Below are positions 18,263 through 27,900 of a stretch of 64,000 nucleotides of DNA, in pieces. The notes under the pieces were generated by a model that was not told the DNA's origin, ran no database searches, and worked only from the letters and a program-made list of their open reading frames with translations. Position numbers and translations under genes: made by a program. Positions within the stretch are counted from its first letter, which is position 1. Each line of letters opens with the position of its first letter. The stretch is from the NCBI GenBank assembly GCA_963798775.1, contig CAWCUK010000001.1, positions 868,001-932,000 on the forward strand, read 5' to 3'. This DNA is from CAWCUK01 sp963798775 (lineage in GTDB: Bacteria; Bacteroidota; Ignavibacteria; Ignavibacteriales; Ignavibacteriaceae).

Positions 18263-18736
18263 CTATTTTAATAGATCGGATTCTTCACTGGAGAGAAATT
18301 TATCGAATGAATCATCGGTATAATCATTATCATCTTCTGAATAAGAGTCGTCATGATCATCTTGTCCGTTGTTGCTATCGTTCAATCGACCTCTTTTATT
18401 AAGAAACTGAATTCTTCTGGCTTTTATTTCCACAATACTTCTGTTTTGGCCTTCTTCTGATTTCCAGCTTCTGCTTTGGAGTTCACCATCTACTAAGACA
18501 GCAGAACCTTTTTTCAATCTATCCCGGCAGCTTTCCGCCAGTTTATTCCATGCTACAATGCCTACATAACATACATCTTCTTGCCACTGGCTTGAACTGT
18601 CTTTGTATTTTCTATTTGAAGCGATAGAAAAATTAACAACCGGCGTACTGTTGGTTGTTTGACGGAATATGGGATCTTTGGTTAAATTTCCAGCAACAAT
18701 AACATAGTTAATCTCCGGCATTTTCAAATCTGCCAT
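18263..18736 (-). CDS. ssb: Single-stranded DNA-binding protein
   Basis: An OB-fold protein: INYVIVAGNLTKDPIFR, VNFSIASNRKY, then ILVDGELQSRSW-like strands (read as AVLVDGELQSRSWKSEEGQ). The C-terminal tail is acidic (DDHDDSYSEDDNDYTDDSFD), but the usual terminal DIPF-type tip is replaced by SEESDLLK, so partner recruitment may differ. The frame is open from 18751, but that ATG overlaps a GGAGG ribosome site (18745-18749), so the start at 18736 (MADLKMPE) is preferred, giving about 157 residues. It lies between rpsF and rpsR, the common arrangement. Confidence 0.93.
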   Translation of the reverse strand: MADLKMPEINYVIVAGNLTKDPIFRQTTNSTPVVNFSIASNRKYKDSSSQWQEDVCYVGIVAWNKLAESCRDRLKKGSAVLVDGELQSRSWKSEEGQNRSIVEIKARRIQFLNKRGRLNDSNNGQDDHDDSYSEDDNDYTDDSFDKFLSSEESDLLK

Positions 18737-18775
18737 GGTTATTTCCTCCATACTTAAATCTTAATTTGTTAGTTA

Positions 18776-19192
18776 TTACTCTTCTTCATTAGAATCGTTT
18801 TCTTTAGTCTTTGCTTCATCTTCAGTAGTAACTGCTTCGGTCTTAGTTTCAGTTTCCGGTTCATTACTGCCTCGATTTTTTTCCAAATGTTCAACCGCAT
18901 CATTATCTAAATTGATTGTAAGGTATCTGAGAATGTTTTCGTCGAGGATGAAGGTTCGCTCTAACTTTGCTACTAATGTAGAAGGAGCATCAAATCTATA
19001 TATTACATAGTATCCGATCTTACTCTTTTTAACCATGTACGCCAATCTTTTCCTTCCCCAGTTCTCTATCTCTCTTATTTCGCCCCCGTTATTAACGATG
19101 GTGTCTTTGATGTGAGATATTATGCCTTCAATCTGTTCGTCATCTAACGCAGCATTTATTAAGACAGCACTTTCATAAACGTTTGTCTTCAT
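18776..19192 (-). CDS. rpsF: 30S ribosomal protein S6
   Basis: A 138-residue protein. NVYESAVLINAALDDEQIEG, GGEIREIENWGRKRLAY and YVIYRFDAPSTLVAKLER are diagnostic for S6. The C-terminal extension is strongly acidic (ETETKTEAVTTEDEAKTKEN), as in many S6 proteins. It is the first gene of the operon, behind a strong GGGAGGTGA ribosome site and a hairpin-bearing leader. Confidence 0.96.
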   Translation of the reverse strand: MKTNVYESAVLINAALDDEQIEGIISHIKDTIVNNGGEIREIENWGRKRLAYMVKKSKIGYYVIYRFDAPSTLVAKLERTFILDENILRYLTINLDNDAVEHLEKNRGSNEPETETKTEAVTTEDEAKTKENDSNEEE

Positions 19193-19198
19193 TTTGTG

Positions 19199-19245
19199 TC
19201 ACCTCCCTTCGGACTTTAACGGCCCTCTTTGTTTAAAGAGAGCAG
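19199..19245 (-). promoter_or_regulatory. rpsF leader hairpin, possible S6:S18 autoregulatory site
   Basis: On the minus strand CTCTTT-AAAC-AAAGAG (19225-19240) forms a perfect 6-bp hairpin. It is followed by GGGCCG and CCGAAGGGAGGTGA, so two CCG triplets sit between the hairpin and the ribosome site. Known S6:S18-binding leaders in rpsF mRNAs present a CCG trinucleotide near a stem. Position and CCG fit, but I cannot confirm the full fold. Confidence 0.35.
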
Positions 19246-19282
19246 GGATTATTGAATATTTTATTTAAAAACCTGGCCTAAT

Positions 19283-21466
19283 TTATTTAATTAGCGGCGC
19301 AATTACAAGTGCAACTACAGCCATTAATTTTAATAGTATGTTTAACGATGGGCCAGAGGTATCTTTAAATGGATCTCCTACAGTATCGCCTACTACAGCT
19401 GCTTTGTGCGGGTCCGATCCTTTAACATACCTTTCACCGTTTATATCTATTCCTTCTTCAAACATTTTTTTAGCGTTATCCCAAGCTCCGCCGGCATTAG
19501 ATTGGAAAATTGCCATTAACACACCGGTTACAGTTACACCTGCCAATAAACCGCCTAACATTTCCGGACCTCCGGCAAATCCTATAAAAACTGGGACAAC
19601 TACGGCAAGTAAACCCGGAATCACCATTTCTCTAATAGCTGCTTTAGTTGAAATTTCAACACATTTGCCGTATTCCGCTTTACCGTCGGCATCTTCAAGA
19701 GTCTTTTTATCTTCAGTGGACCAGTCGCTTAATTCTTTATTTTCATTTTTCTGCATTACAGCTAATGCGTTTTTTAAAGCAGGAATTGAACTAAATTGTC
19801 TTCTTACTTCTTCAATCATGGACATTGCAGCTCGACCGACAGCTTTCATTGCAAGAGCAGAAAACAAGAACGGGAGCATTCCGCCTAAAAATAAACCGGC
19901 CATTACACCTGCTTTGGAGATATCGATTGATTTTATCTGTGCTGATGTCATATAAGCACCGAAAAGAGCTAATGCCGTTAGAGCCGCAGATCCTATAGCA
20001 AATCCCTTTCCAATTGCCGCTGTAGTATTTCCTACTGCGTCAAGACGATCAGTTTTAAGACGTACATCTTTGGGAAGATCGGACATTTCCGCTATGCCGC
20101 CGGCATTATCTGATATTGGTCCGTATGCATCAACGGCTAATTGAATGCCGGTGTTAGATAACATTCCGACCGCGGCAATAGCTATTCCGTATAAACCGCC
20201 GAAATAAAAAGCGCCCATAATTGAAACAGCTATAATAATAATTGGGATAGCTGTAGAAATCATTCCGTTCCCAATACCGGCAATAATATTTGTAGCAGAA
20301 CCGGTTAAAGATTGCCGGACAATATCAAGCACAGGTTTTTTCCCGGTACCGGTATAATATTCGGTTACTACGCCAATTAAGACTCCGGCTACAAGTCCAA
20401 TAACCGTTGCTAAGAAAATTCCGGTTGATGTAATTGTATATGTAACTCCATACAGCGGATCTTCATGAGTCCAGCTTTCTGGCAGCATCCATTTAATAAT
20501 AAAATAGAGCGCGGCAATCATTACTATAGATGAGCCGAATTCCCCTTTATTTAACGCCTTTTGAGGATCGCCGCCTTCTTTTACTTTAACAAAGAAAGTT
20601 CCAATAATCGACATAATAATTCCCACACCGGCAATTACTAAAGGAAGAAGTACAGCGCCCAAACCATTAAATTTTGAAGCAAATTCGGGATAGACCAGAA
20701 ATTCTGCGCCAAGTACCATTGTACCTACAATAGAACCGACATATGATTCAAATAAATCCGCACCCATACCTGCAACATCACCAACATTATCACCAACATT
20801 ATCTGCTATGGTTGCTGGATTTAATGGATGATCTTCAGGAATACCTGCTTCAACTTTTCCTACAAGATCAGCTCCTACATCAGCTGCTTTTGTATAAATT
20901 CCTCCGCCTACGCGGGCAAACAAAGCAATTGAAGAAGCTCCGAATGAAAAACCGGTAATAACAGTAATAACACGCGGTAAACCTGCTTTATCTACTCCAA
21001 ACATGTCGCCGTATATAAGAAAAAGAGACCCGAGACCTAATACACCGAGACCCACAACCCCTAGTCCCATTACCGAACCGCCTGCGAACGCGATTTCGAG
21101 TGCCTTACCGAGACTAGTTCTAGCGGCATTCGTGGTTCTAACATTTGCCTTAGTCGCAACTCTCATTCCTATAAATCCGGCTAAAGCAGAACAAATTGCT
21201 CCGACTAAAAATGAAACGCCGATTAAGGGAGATGAAGTAACAGGATCTGCACTTACGGCTAATAAAATAGCAACACAAATAACAAAGATAGCGAGAACTT
21301 TATATTCCGCTTTTAAAAAAGCCATCGCGCCTTCTGCTATATGACCGGCAATTTTCTTCATTTTTTCCGTGCCGGCTTCTTGCTTAGAAATCCATGAAGA
21401 TTTCCAGAACGTATAAATAAGCGCTAGGATACCAAAAATAGGTATAATGAGATAAGTTGAATTCAT
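19283..21466 (-). CDS. hppA: Membrane-bound ion-pumping pyrophosphatase
   Basis: A 727-residue integral membrane protein with about 16 membrane segments. It couples hydrolysis of pyrophosphate to H+ or Na+ export. The substrate site is in ADVGADLVGKVEAGIPEDHP and NPATIADNVGDNVGDVAGMG, with further conserved sites in YGPISDNAGGIAEMSDLP and VVGDTVGDPFKDTSGPSLNI. The position that separates K+-dependent from K+-independent enzymes reads GNTTAAIGKG, with alanine where the independent class has lysine, which predicts K+ dependence. Whether it pumps H+ or Na+ cannot be settled by eye. Long open frames antisense to it are shadows. Confidence 0.96.
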   Translation of the reverse strand: MNSTYLIIPIFGILALIYTFWKSSWISKQEAGTEKMKKIAGHIAEGAMAFLKAEYKVLAIFVICVAILLAVSADPVTSSPLIGVSFLVGAICSALAGFIGMRVATKANVRTTNAARTSLGKALEIAFAGGSVMGLGVVGLGVLGLGSLFLIYGDMFGVDKAGLPRVITVITGFSFGASSIALFARVGGGIYTKAADVGADLVGKVEAGIPEDHPLNPATIADNVGDNVGDVAGMGADLFESYVGSIVGTMVLGAEFLVYPEFASKFNGLGAVLLPLVIAGVGIIMSIIGTFFVKVKEGGDPQKALNKGEFGSSIVMIAALYFIIKWMLPESWTHEDPLYGVTYTITSTGIFLATVIGLVAGVLIGVVTEYYTGTGKKPVLDIVRQSLTGSATNIIAGIGNGMISTAIPIIIIAVSIMGAFYFGGLYGIAIAAVGMLSNTGIQLAVDAYGPISDNAGGIAEMSDLPKDVRLKTDRLDAVGNTTAAIGKGFAIGSAALTALALFGAYMTSAQIKSIDISKAGVMAGLFLGGMLPFLFSALAMKAVGRAAMSMIEEVRRQFSSIPALKNALAVMQKNENKELSDWSTEDKKTLEDADGKAEYGKCVEISTKAAIREMVIPGLLAVVVPVFIGFAGGPEMLGGLLAGVTVTGVLMAIFQSNAGGAWDNAKKMFEEGIDINGERYVKGSDPHKAAVVGDTVGDPFKDTSGPSLNILLKLMAVVALVIAPLIK

Positions 21467-21500
21467 AAAATTCTCCTAGTTTCCCTTCGTTTATTTTCTT

Positions 21501-22085
21501 TTAAGAATTTGTATTTGGTTTAGATAACTTACTGTTCGTGTCGAGCATTAATTTAAGACCCCCTTTAATAAAGCCCTTTATCAAATTGGAAGCATATTCA
21601 AAAGTATTTTTTAAAATGTCTATTTCTGAATCTTTAAAATCGGATAAAACATATTCAGCCATTTTACCTTTTTCAAAATCATTTCCGATTCCAATTCTAA
21701 TTCTAGGGAATTGATCGGAAGCCGTATGATAAATGATAGAGCTGATTCCATTATGCCCGCCGTCACCGCCGCTGATTTTTACCCTGCAATCAGCAACATT
21801 TAAATTTAGATCATCGTAAACAACAAGTAGATCATGTGCATTCAACTCATATTTTCTCATAATTTGAGCTGCTGCCAAACCGCTATTATTAACATAAGTG
21901 GAGGGTTTAATAAGCGTATAACTGAACTCTTCGATTTTTCCTTCCGAGTAATAATAATCGTTTTTTGAAGGATAAAAATTGAGCGAATTTTTATTTGCAA
22001 AATAATCTAACAACAAAAATCCGACGTTATGCCTATTCCCAGCATAACGACTTCCCGGATTTCCTATACCTAATATAATTCGCAC
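21501..22085 (-). CDS. pth: Peptidyl-tRNA hydrolase
   Basis: A 194-residue cytoplasmic enzyme that recycles peptidyl-tRNA. MRIILGIGNPGSRYAGNRHN carries the conserved Asn and His, with VNNSGLAA, LLVVYDDLNLNV and GGDGGHNGISSI (the catalytic and tRNA-binding loops). The length is normal. It follows rplY by 8 bases, in the frequent prs-rplY-pth order. Confidence 0.96.
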   Translation of the reverse strand: MRIILGIGNPGSRYAGNRHNVGFLLLDYFANKNSLNFYPSKNDYYYSEGKIEEFSYTLIKPSTYVNNSGLAAAQIMRKYELNAHDLLVVYDDLNLNVADCRVKISGGDGGHNGISSIIYHTASDQFPRIRIGIGNDFEKGKMAEYVLSDFKDSEIDILKNTFEYASNLIKGFIKGGLKLMLDTNSKLSKPNTNS

Positions 22086-22093
22086 TGCTGAAT

Positions 22094-22720
22094 TTATTCT
22101 TCTTCAGCTTTTCCTTTATTCACCAATTCCGGTTCCGCTTGTTCTTCTTCAGTTATCTCAGTTTCTTCTTTTTCTACTTTAGGATGAGTTACAGAAACAA
22201 TAACAGTATCTTCGGGATTCAAGATGGTAACATTTTCAAAGTTTAAATCGCTAACATGTATACTGTCACCCAATCTTAAATTTTGAATGTTAAGCTCAAG
22301 ATGCTGAGGAATATCTTTTGGCATACATTCAACATCCAGTTTATGAATAAACTGCTGAAGAACACCGCCTTCTTTAACACCTACGGCACTTCCGGTATAC
22401 AGAATAGGCACTTCCATCTGAATTGTTTCGCCTTTTGTTAATCCCATTAAATCAAAATGAATAACTCTATCTGTAATAGGATCAAATTGAACATCTTTTA
22501 TTACACACTCAAACTCTTTACCTTCAAACTGCAAAGAAATCAGATGATTTTCGGAAGTAAAAACAAGAGGCTTAAGAGATTTTTCTGTAACATCTACAGC
22601 GACAGGTTCATCATGTTTTGAATAGAATATTCCCGGAACTCTACCCTCATTACGTAACTTATTTCTTGAAGCTTTATTTATTGTTTTTCTAATATTTGCT
22701 TCTAATACTATTTTTTCCAT
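22094..22720 (-). CDS. rplY: 50S ribosomal protein L25/Ctc
   Basis: A 208-residue two-domain L25 (Ctc/TL5 form). The N-terminal 5S rRNA-binding domain has RNEGRVPGIFYSK and VQFDPITDRVIHFDLM. The C-terminal TL5 beta domain follows, with GVLQQFIHKLDVECMPKDIP. The C-terminal tail is acidic (EEETEITEEEQAEPE). Length agrees with the long Ctc type. It lies between prs and pth with short gaps, so one transcript is likely. Confidence 0.95.
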   Translation of the reverse strand: MEKIVLEANIRKTINKASRNKLRNEGRVPGIFYSKHDEPVAVDVTEKSLKPLVFTSENHLISLQFEGKEFECVIKDVQFDPITDRVIHFDLMGLTKGETIQMEVPILYTGSAVGVKEGGVLQQFIHKLDVECMPKDIPQHLELNIQNLRLGDSIHVSDLNFENVTILNPEDTVIVSVTHPKVEKEETEITEEEQAEPELVNKGKAEEE

Positions 22721-22739
22721 GTTATCTCCAAAGACTTAA

Positions 22740-23687
22740 TTATCCTTTATCTGTATCAAAAAGTGAACTAATTGATTCATTGTTAAATGTTCTGCGAATT
22801 GCTTCCGCGAAAATATCTGAGGCAGTTATTACAGAAATTTTATCTGTACTTGCTGCCGAATTAAGCGGGATAGTATCCGAGACAAATAATTTTGTTAATT
22901 GTGAATTATGAACTCTCTCCAATGCCGGACCGCTTAGAAGCGGATGAGTAATTGCACCGTAAATATTATTTGCACCTTTTTGTTTAAGTGCATCAATGGC
23001 GCCGACAAAAGTACCGGCTGTGTCTATTAAATCATCAACCAAAAGAACATCTTTACCATCGACGCTGCCTATAATATTAACAATTTCCGCCAGATTTTGT
23101 TTTGGCCTGCGTTTATCAATAACAACAAGATTTGCATGCAGTCTTTTGGCATAAGAACGCGCCATTTTTATTCCGCCGACATCGGGAGAAACTACAACAA
23201 GATTATTTTTTATTTGTTCAAATAACCCGCTGAATATAGAAGAACCATAAAGATGATCGAACGGAATATCAAAAAAACCTTGTATCTGCGCCGCGTGAAG
23301 ATCCATTGTCATCACACGATCGGCGCCGGCGACAGTAATTAAATTAGCGATTAGTTTTGCTGTAATTGAAACTCGCGGCTGATCTTTTCTGTCCTGCCTT
23401 GAGTATCCAAAGTAAGGTATAACGGCAGTTATTCTATTTGCGGATGCCCTTTTTGCGGCATCAACCATAATTAATAGTTCTAAAAGATTTTCAGCGGGAG
23501 GATTAGTGGGTTGAATTATAAAAACATCTGAACCGCGAATATTCTCGCCATATTTCACCCAAATCTCACCGTCGCTAAACCGCTTTAATTCTACAGATCC
23601 TAATGGCTTATCCAGTTTTTGGGCAATTTTTTCAGCCAGCGGTAAATTAGAACTGCCTGAAAAAATCTTGAAATCATTTTTAGCCAT
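22740..23687 (-). CDS. prs: Ribose-phosphate pyrophosphokinase
   Basis: A 315-residue enzyme making PRPP from ribose-5-phosphate and ATP, the precursor of purines, pyrimidines, NAD, His and Trp. It has FSGSSNLPLAEKIAQKL, the flexible loop region YFGYSRQDRKDQPRVSI, a DLHAAQIQGFFDIPFDHL block, and the PRPP loop VLLVDDLIDTAGTF. The length is standard. First gene of the prs-rplY-pth group. Confidence 0.97.
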   Translation of the reverse strand: MAKNDFKIFSGSSNLPLAEKIAQKLDKPLGSVELKRFSDGEIWVKYGENIRGSDVFIIQPTNPPAENLLELLIMVDAAKRASANRITAVIPYFGYSRQDRKDQPRVSITAKLIANLITVAGADRVMTMDLHAAQIQGFFDIPFDHLYGSSIFSGLFEQIKNNLVVVSPDVGGIKMARSYAKRLHANLVVIDKRRPKQNLAEIVNIIGSVDGKDVLLVDDLIDTAGTFVGAIDALKQKGANNIYGAITHPLLSGPALERVHNSQLTKLFVSDTIPLNSAASTDKISVITASDIFAEAIRRTFNNESISSLFDTDKG

Positions 23688-23811
23688 TGGTTTCCAGCTA
23701 TTTCTCTAAATATTTTTAAAAATAGACGATAAATATAATTAAAAGCTTTAGGTAAGTCAATAATTCTTATTAAAATGGTAGAAAACCTTTTTAATAATTT
23801 ATTTTGCCTAC

Positions 23812-24471
23812 CTAATCTTTTTTCTTCCGGAAAAGGAAAAAAAGTACAATTAAAAGAACTACACCCGATAACGCATAAATCCAATAAGGAGTCTCTTTTA
23901 TTTTAAAAGGCTGAAATGTTACCGAAATAGTTTTTCCGCTGCCGATTTCAGCCAGAGTATATTTCCAAGTGAGAGTTCTATCATCAACAATTTGCGCATT
24001 ATGTGTAATTATTTTTCCGTAAAAGGTGTATTTATAAGTAACATGGAATGAATTTCCGTCAATACCGAAACCCGTAGCCACCGGAGGAATGAATTGTGTA
24101 AATATCTTTTGTCCGGCCGCACCGTCTTTTAAAGAAAAGTTCTGATTTATGAAAGCTTTCGCGTTATTTAGTGAATCAATGTTATCAAAAGTTAAAGTTA
24201 CAATCGCATGTGTCGTACTATCTAAAGAATCTGTATAAACTTCAATATTTTCTATTTTGTTATAAGGTGAAGTGAATTCACTTCTGATAGAATCAGAATT
24301 GAAAAATCCGATTTTTGCGACAATGCTTGTATCTTCAACATCTGGAAGTTTCATCCAGTAATTAATTTTCATTTTCCCGGAACCGTCCGGGTACAGATTA
24401 ACATCCTGGATATAGTTAAGACATCCTGAAAGGAATAAAAGCAGGAATGGGAGTATTATAAGCTTCTTCAC
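23812..24471 (-). CDS. Predicted lipoprotein with C-terminal membrane anchor, function unknown
   Basis: A 219-residue exported protein. The lipobox is LLFLSGC with Cys17 as the likely acylated residue (MKKLIILPFLLLFLSGCLNY). A beta-rich domain follows (DVNLYPDGSGKMKINYWMKL). Near the C-terminus a single membrane helix (YWIYALSGVVLLIVLFFLF) ends in RKKKD. The arrangement resembles bacterial proteins of the LppM type, but I cannot place it with certainty. It reads from the minus strand towards prs, with a 124-base gap. Confidence 0.65.
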   Translation of the reverse strand: MKKLIILPFLLLFLSGCLNYIQDVNLYPDGSGKMKINYWMKLPDVEDTSIVAKIGFFNSDSIRSEFTSPYNKIENIEVYTDSLDSTTHAIVTLTFDNIDSLNNAKAFINQNFSLKDGAAGQKIFTQFIPPVATGFGIDGNSFHVTYKYTFYGKIITHNAQIVDDRTLTWKYTLAEIGSGKTISVTFQPFKIKETPYWIYALSGVVLLIVLFFLFRKKKD

Positions 24472-24605
24472 AGTTTTTGAAATCTATCTTTCTTTATTGG
24501 TCAATTTTGTGGTCTAACATAAATTTATAATGACGCGGGGCAATTTATAGAAAATTTTAGAATTTTTCATTATGTTTTGTATCTAATTTTTGCAGGAGTT
24601 GAATA

Positions 24606-24851
24606 ATGCCGACTTACGATTATAAATGTACTGAATGCGGTTATAAATTCGAACTGTTTCAACCAATGAGTGCGGATCCGGTTAAAATATGCCCTAAATG
24701 TAAAGGATTTGTTAAAAGACTTATTGGCGCGGGCGCAGGACCTATTTTTAAAGGAACAGGATTTTATCAAACCGATTATAAAAATAAACCAGTTTCAAAA
24801 AAGAACTCTTCTCCGGATAAATCTTCAAATTCATCTTCCAAAGAAAAGTAA
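24606..24851 (+). CDS. FmdB-family zinc-ribbon protein
   Basis: An 81-residue protein starting MPTYDYKCTECGYKFELFQP with a second pair in KICPKCKG, together four cysteines binding one zinc. A low-complexity Ser/Lys tail follows (KNSSPDKSSNSSSK). This is the FmdB putative regulatory protein family. Its role is generally unproven. It is a lone plus-strand gene between two minus-strand genes and is closed by a hairpin. Confidence 0.88.
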   Translation: MPTYDYKCTECGYKFELFQPMSADPVKICPKCKGFVKRLIGAGAGPIFKGTGFYQTDYKNKPVSKKNSSPDKSSNSSSKEK

Positions 24852-24867
24852 AAATATAAATTTGCGA

Positions 24868-24891
24868 GGCTGTGGGTTTCCCCACAGTCTC
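24868..24891. terminator. Hairpin between convergent genes
   Basis: AGGCTGTGGG (24868-24877) pairs with CCCACAGTCT (24882-24891), 10 bp with one G-U, loop TTTC. On the minus strand AT-rich sequence follows the stem. It lies between fmdB and the fusion-protein gene and may serve both. Confidence 0.6.
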
Positions 24892-24905
24892 TTCAATTAC
24901 ACTCA

Positions 24906-27900
24906 TCAAAAATCCGCACCTAAAGAAATATAAAATTTAGGACTTGAAAAATGATCCACATGATAAGCCCAAGCAACATCAAAACGCACCAAAAAATAAA
25001 GTAAGAAAATTCTTGCGCCTACGCCTGTTCCCATTAATAAATCTTTAGAAACTATTTTTCCGTTTTCATTTCTATCAAAAAATCTAAGATTATGACTATT
25101 ATTCCACGCACTTCCGACATCTACGAAAGCAACTCCTAAAATATTGCTGAACAAAATAGGCAAAGCGCCTGTTACTAAATACCTTATTAATGGGAATCTT
25201 AACTCCATATTCATCAATCCATATTTAGTTCCTATTTGTTGCGCGTAATCGAAACCGCGCAAAGGGAGCGCCGCGGTTAAAAACGCAAAATCGGAAGCGG
25301 AAGCAATAGGAATATCCGTTGTTGCAAATTGTCTGTTTATCCAGTTATCAATTCCTCCGATAAAAAATCTTTGAGGATTATTTCCCGCGGAATATCCGCC
25401 CGATAAACGGAAAGCAAATGAATAATCATTCCAAAATCTAAAATATGTTCTATAATCTCCCAACGCAGAATAAAATCCCAACTGTTTTTTAGAAAAACCG
25501 GGATTTCCTAAAAGATCAAATCTATATCTGGTTCCGTCAATGGGAGAAGTATATCCCCACAGGACATTATCGTGAATGAAACTAACGGCAGGAATCACAA
25601 AAGAAGCTTTCTGTGTAGGTTCGGTTGGGTTGTCTAAATTTTCCTGCGAAACATTTAACCAGCTTAAACTTCCGTCTAATCTATAATATGTATTTAAAGG
25701 ATAACTCATCGAAACAACCGCGCCGTAATTTCTGAAACGGAAAAGATTTGTTCGAGGTCCTCTGCTTAAAAACACAAACCTTGCGGTATGAAATGCTTCA
25801 ATTCCGTAATTTATTCTTTCTGGCAAATAAAAATATGCTAAGCCGTAATCGCTGTTTTTCAAATCAATTTGCAAACTCGTTTGGCCAATTAACCTATGAT
25901 TACCTAAAACATCACTAAAAGAAATAACTGTTGTACCAAGCAGTCCGTATAATGAACTGTAACCGGCGTTTGCGTAAACAATATCGGGAGAAAAAGTAAT
26001 TTTATATTTATTTACTTTATAGTTTCCGTTTTTATCAAGATTATCTTTTACGGCTATACTTTCTTGTCCGGTTGTATCGTTATTAGAATCTGCGGCTGAT
26101 TTATTTCCAAATACATAATCGCTAAAATCTATTTTTACAGAATCACCGTAAACTCCTGCTGTATCTACATAATTCCCGGTAAAAATATCAAGAGAATTAG
26201 TTACCGCTTGGGCTGAGTCTTTTTGATCGGCTTGAATTATTTTAATTTTATTTTCTTCCGTTTTATTCTTATTTAACAAAGTAGCCATATAATCCGTAAG
26301 CGGGAGTTTATTTGTATCCAGTTTTATTTCAAAAGGATTGTTCAATAAAAAAATATTAAAACCGGCTTGATACATTGAAGAAAACGCTAGTTTTTTGCCG
26401 TCCTTTGAGGTTGATAATTGATATAAACCGGTTAATGAATTAGTAACCGGCCGCTCGGGAAGAGAAGCTATATTTCTAACAGTATCCGAAGGCTCTAAAA
26501 CAATTCTTTTTTTGTAAATATTGTTAATTCCGCTTCTATCGGAAATAAACAAAATCTCTTTCCCATCAGGAGAAGCAACCGGTGAAGTTTCCTCACTATA
26601 AGGAACATTTGTTAATCTTGTAATTTTTTTAGAAACTATATTTATAGAATAAAGGTCACTCTGACTGTAATCATAATTATAAATTTTAAAATTATCGGGT
26701 AAACTTCCGGTTGAAAGGTGCCCGTTTCTATCCGATGAAAAAAATACTTCTTTACTATCTGATGACCAAGCAGGATCATTATCCGTAAAGACATCATTAG
26801 TAAGGTTCTTTAATGTTTTATTTTCTAAATTATATAAATAAATATCTGATTGAACTGCCGTATGTCCGATGAAAGCAATAAATTTTCCATTTGGAGACCA
26901 AGTTACACTCTTAATGCCGTCTAATTGAATCGGAAGTGTTTCCCTATCTTCTGTTTCCACATCAATAATATAAACTACATCATAGCCGCCGCTTTTTGCC
27001 GAAAGCGCTATTTTAGTTCCGTCCGGCGACCATGTTAAACCAGGAGTAATAATATTTAAGCTTTCAAAATCTTCGGTTCTATTTCCTTCAACAAGTTTTT
27101 TAATTATTTTGCCGTCTATTGTACTCATTAAATAAACATCAAAGTAGTAATTTCTGTTTGAAAGAAAGGCTATTTTATCTCCTTGGGGAGAAATAGCAGG
27201 ACTGGTGTTATAAGATCCGCCTTCCTCTTTTGTATCGGTAAGTCTTTTTGAAAATTCATCGGGATCGGTTCTAATAGCAATATCGGGCCAGTATGTTTTC
27301 TTAACATCCTTTTTCCATCTTTCGTTTAATTCTTTCAAATCGAGTCCGATAGATGCTTTTAAGCCTTCTTCAACGCTTCCGGTTGATTTAACTTTATTTA
27401 TTAATTCACCGATTTTCTCTTTCCCGTATTTGTCGGCTATATAATGAAAAACCGATTCGCCGCCGCGATAAGCGAAATAACCGCCTAAATTTTGAATATC
27501 GGGAAGATAATTACTTATTGCCGCATCTCTAATAAACATATCGGAATTTATATCCCAGCCTAATGCTTGATATTCCGCCATACCTTCATTAAACCAAAGA
27601 GGAAGATTTATGGAAATATTATTAGAAATAATATTTTGAAGCGAACCGCCGAAGAATAAATCGTTCATAACCGCGTGTGTTAATTCATGATGGATTAAAT
27701 GACGGAATTCTTTATAAGAACCCATAAATTGAATTACAACTCTGTTTTTAAATAATTCAGTAAATCCTTCAATTCCTTCTGTTAAATATTCGTCGGTAAC
27801 ATTGGTTTCTTGAAAATCGTTGGTAGAATTATAAACAATAATCGCGATTCTGTTGTTAACGCGATAGTTAAAACTATTTTGGATTGAGGTTAAAGCTTCT

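Noticed and set aside
19338..19955. 205-codon open frame on the plus strand inside hppA
   Set aside because: It is antisense to the pyrophosphatase, has no recognisable domain, and reflects the codon bias of the real gene.
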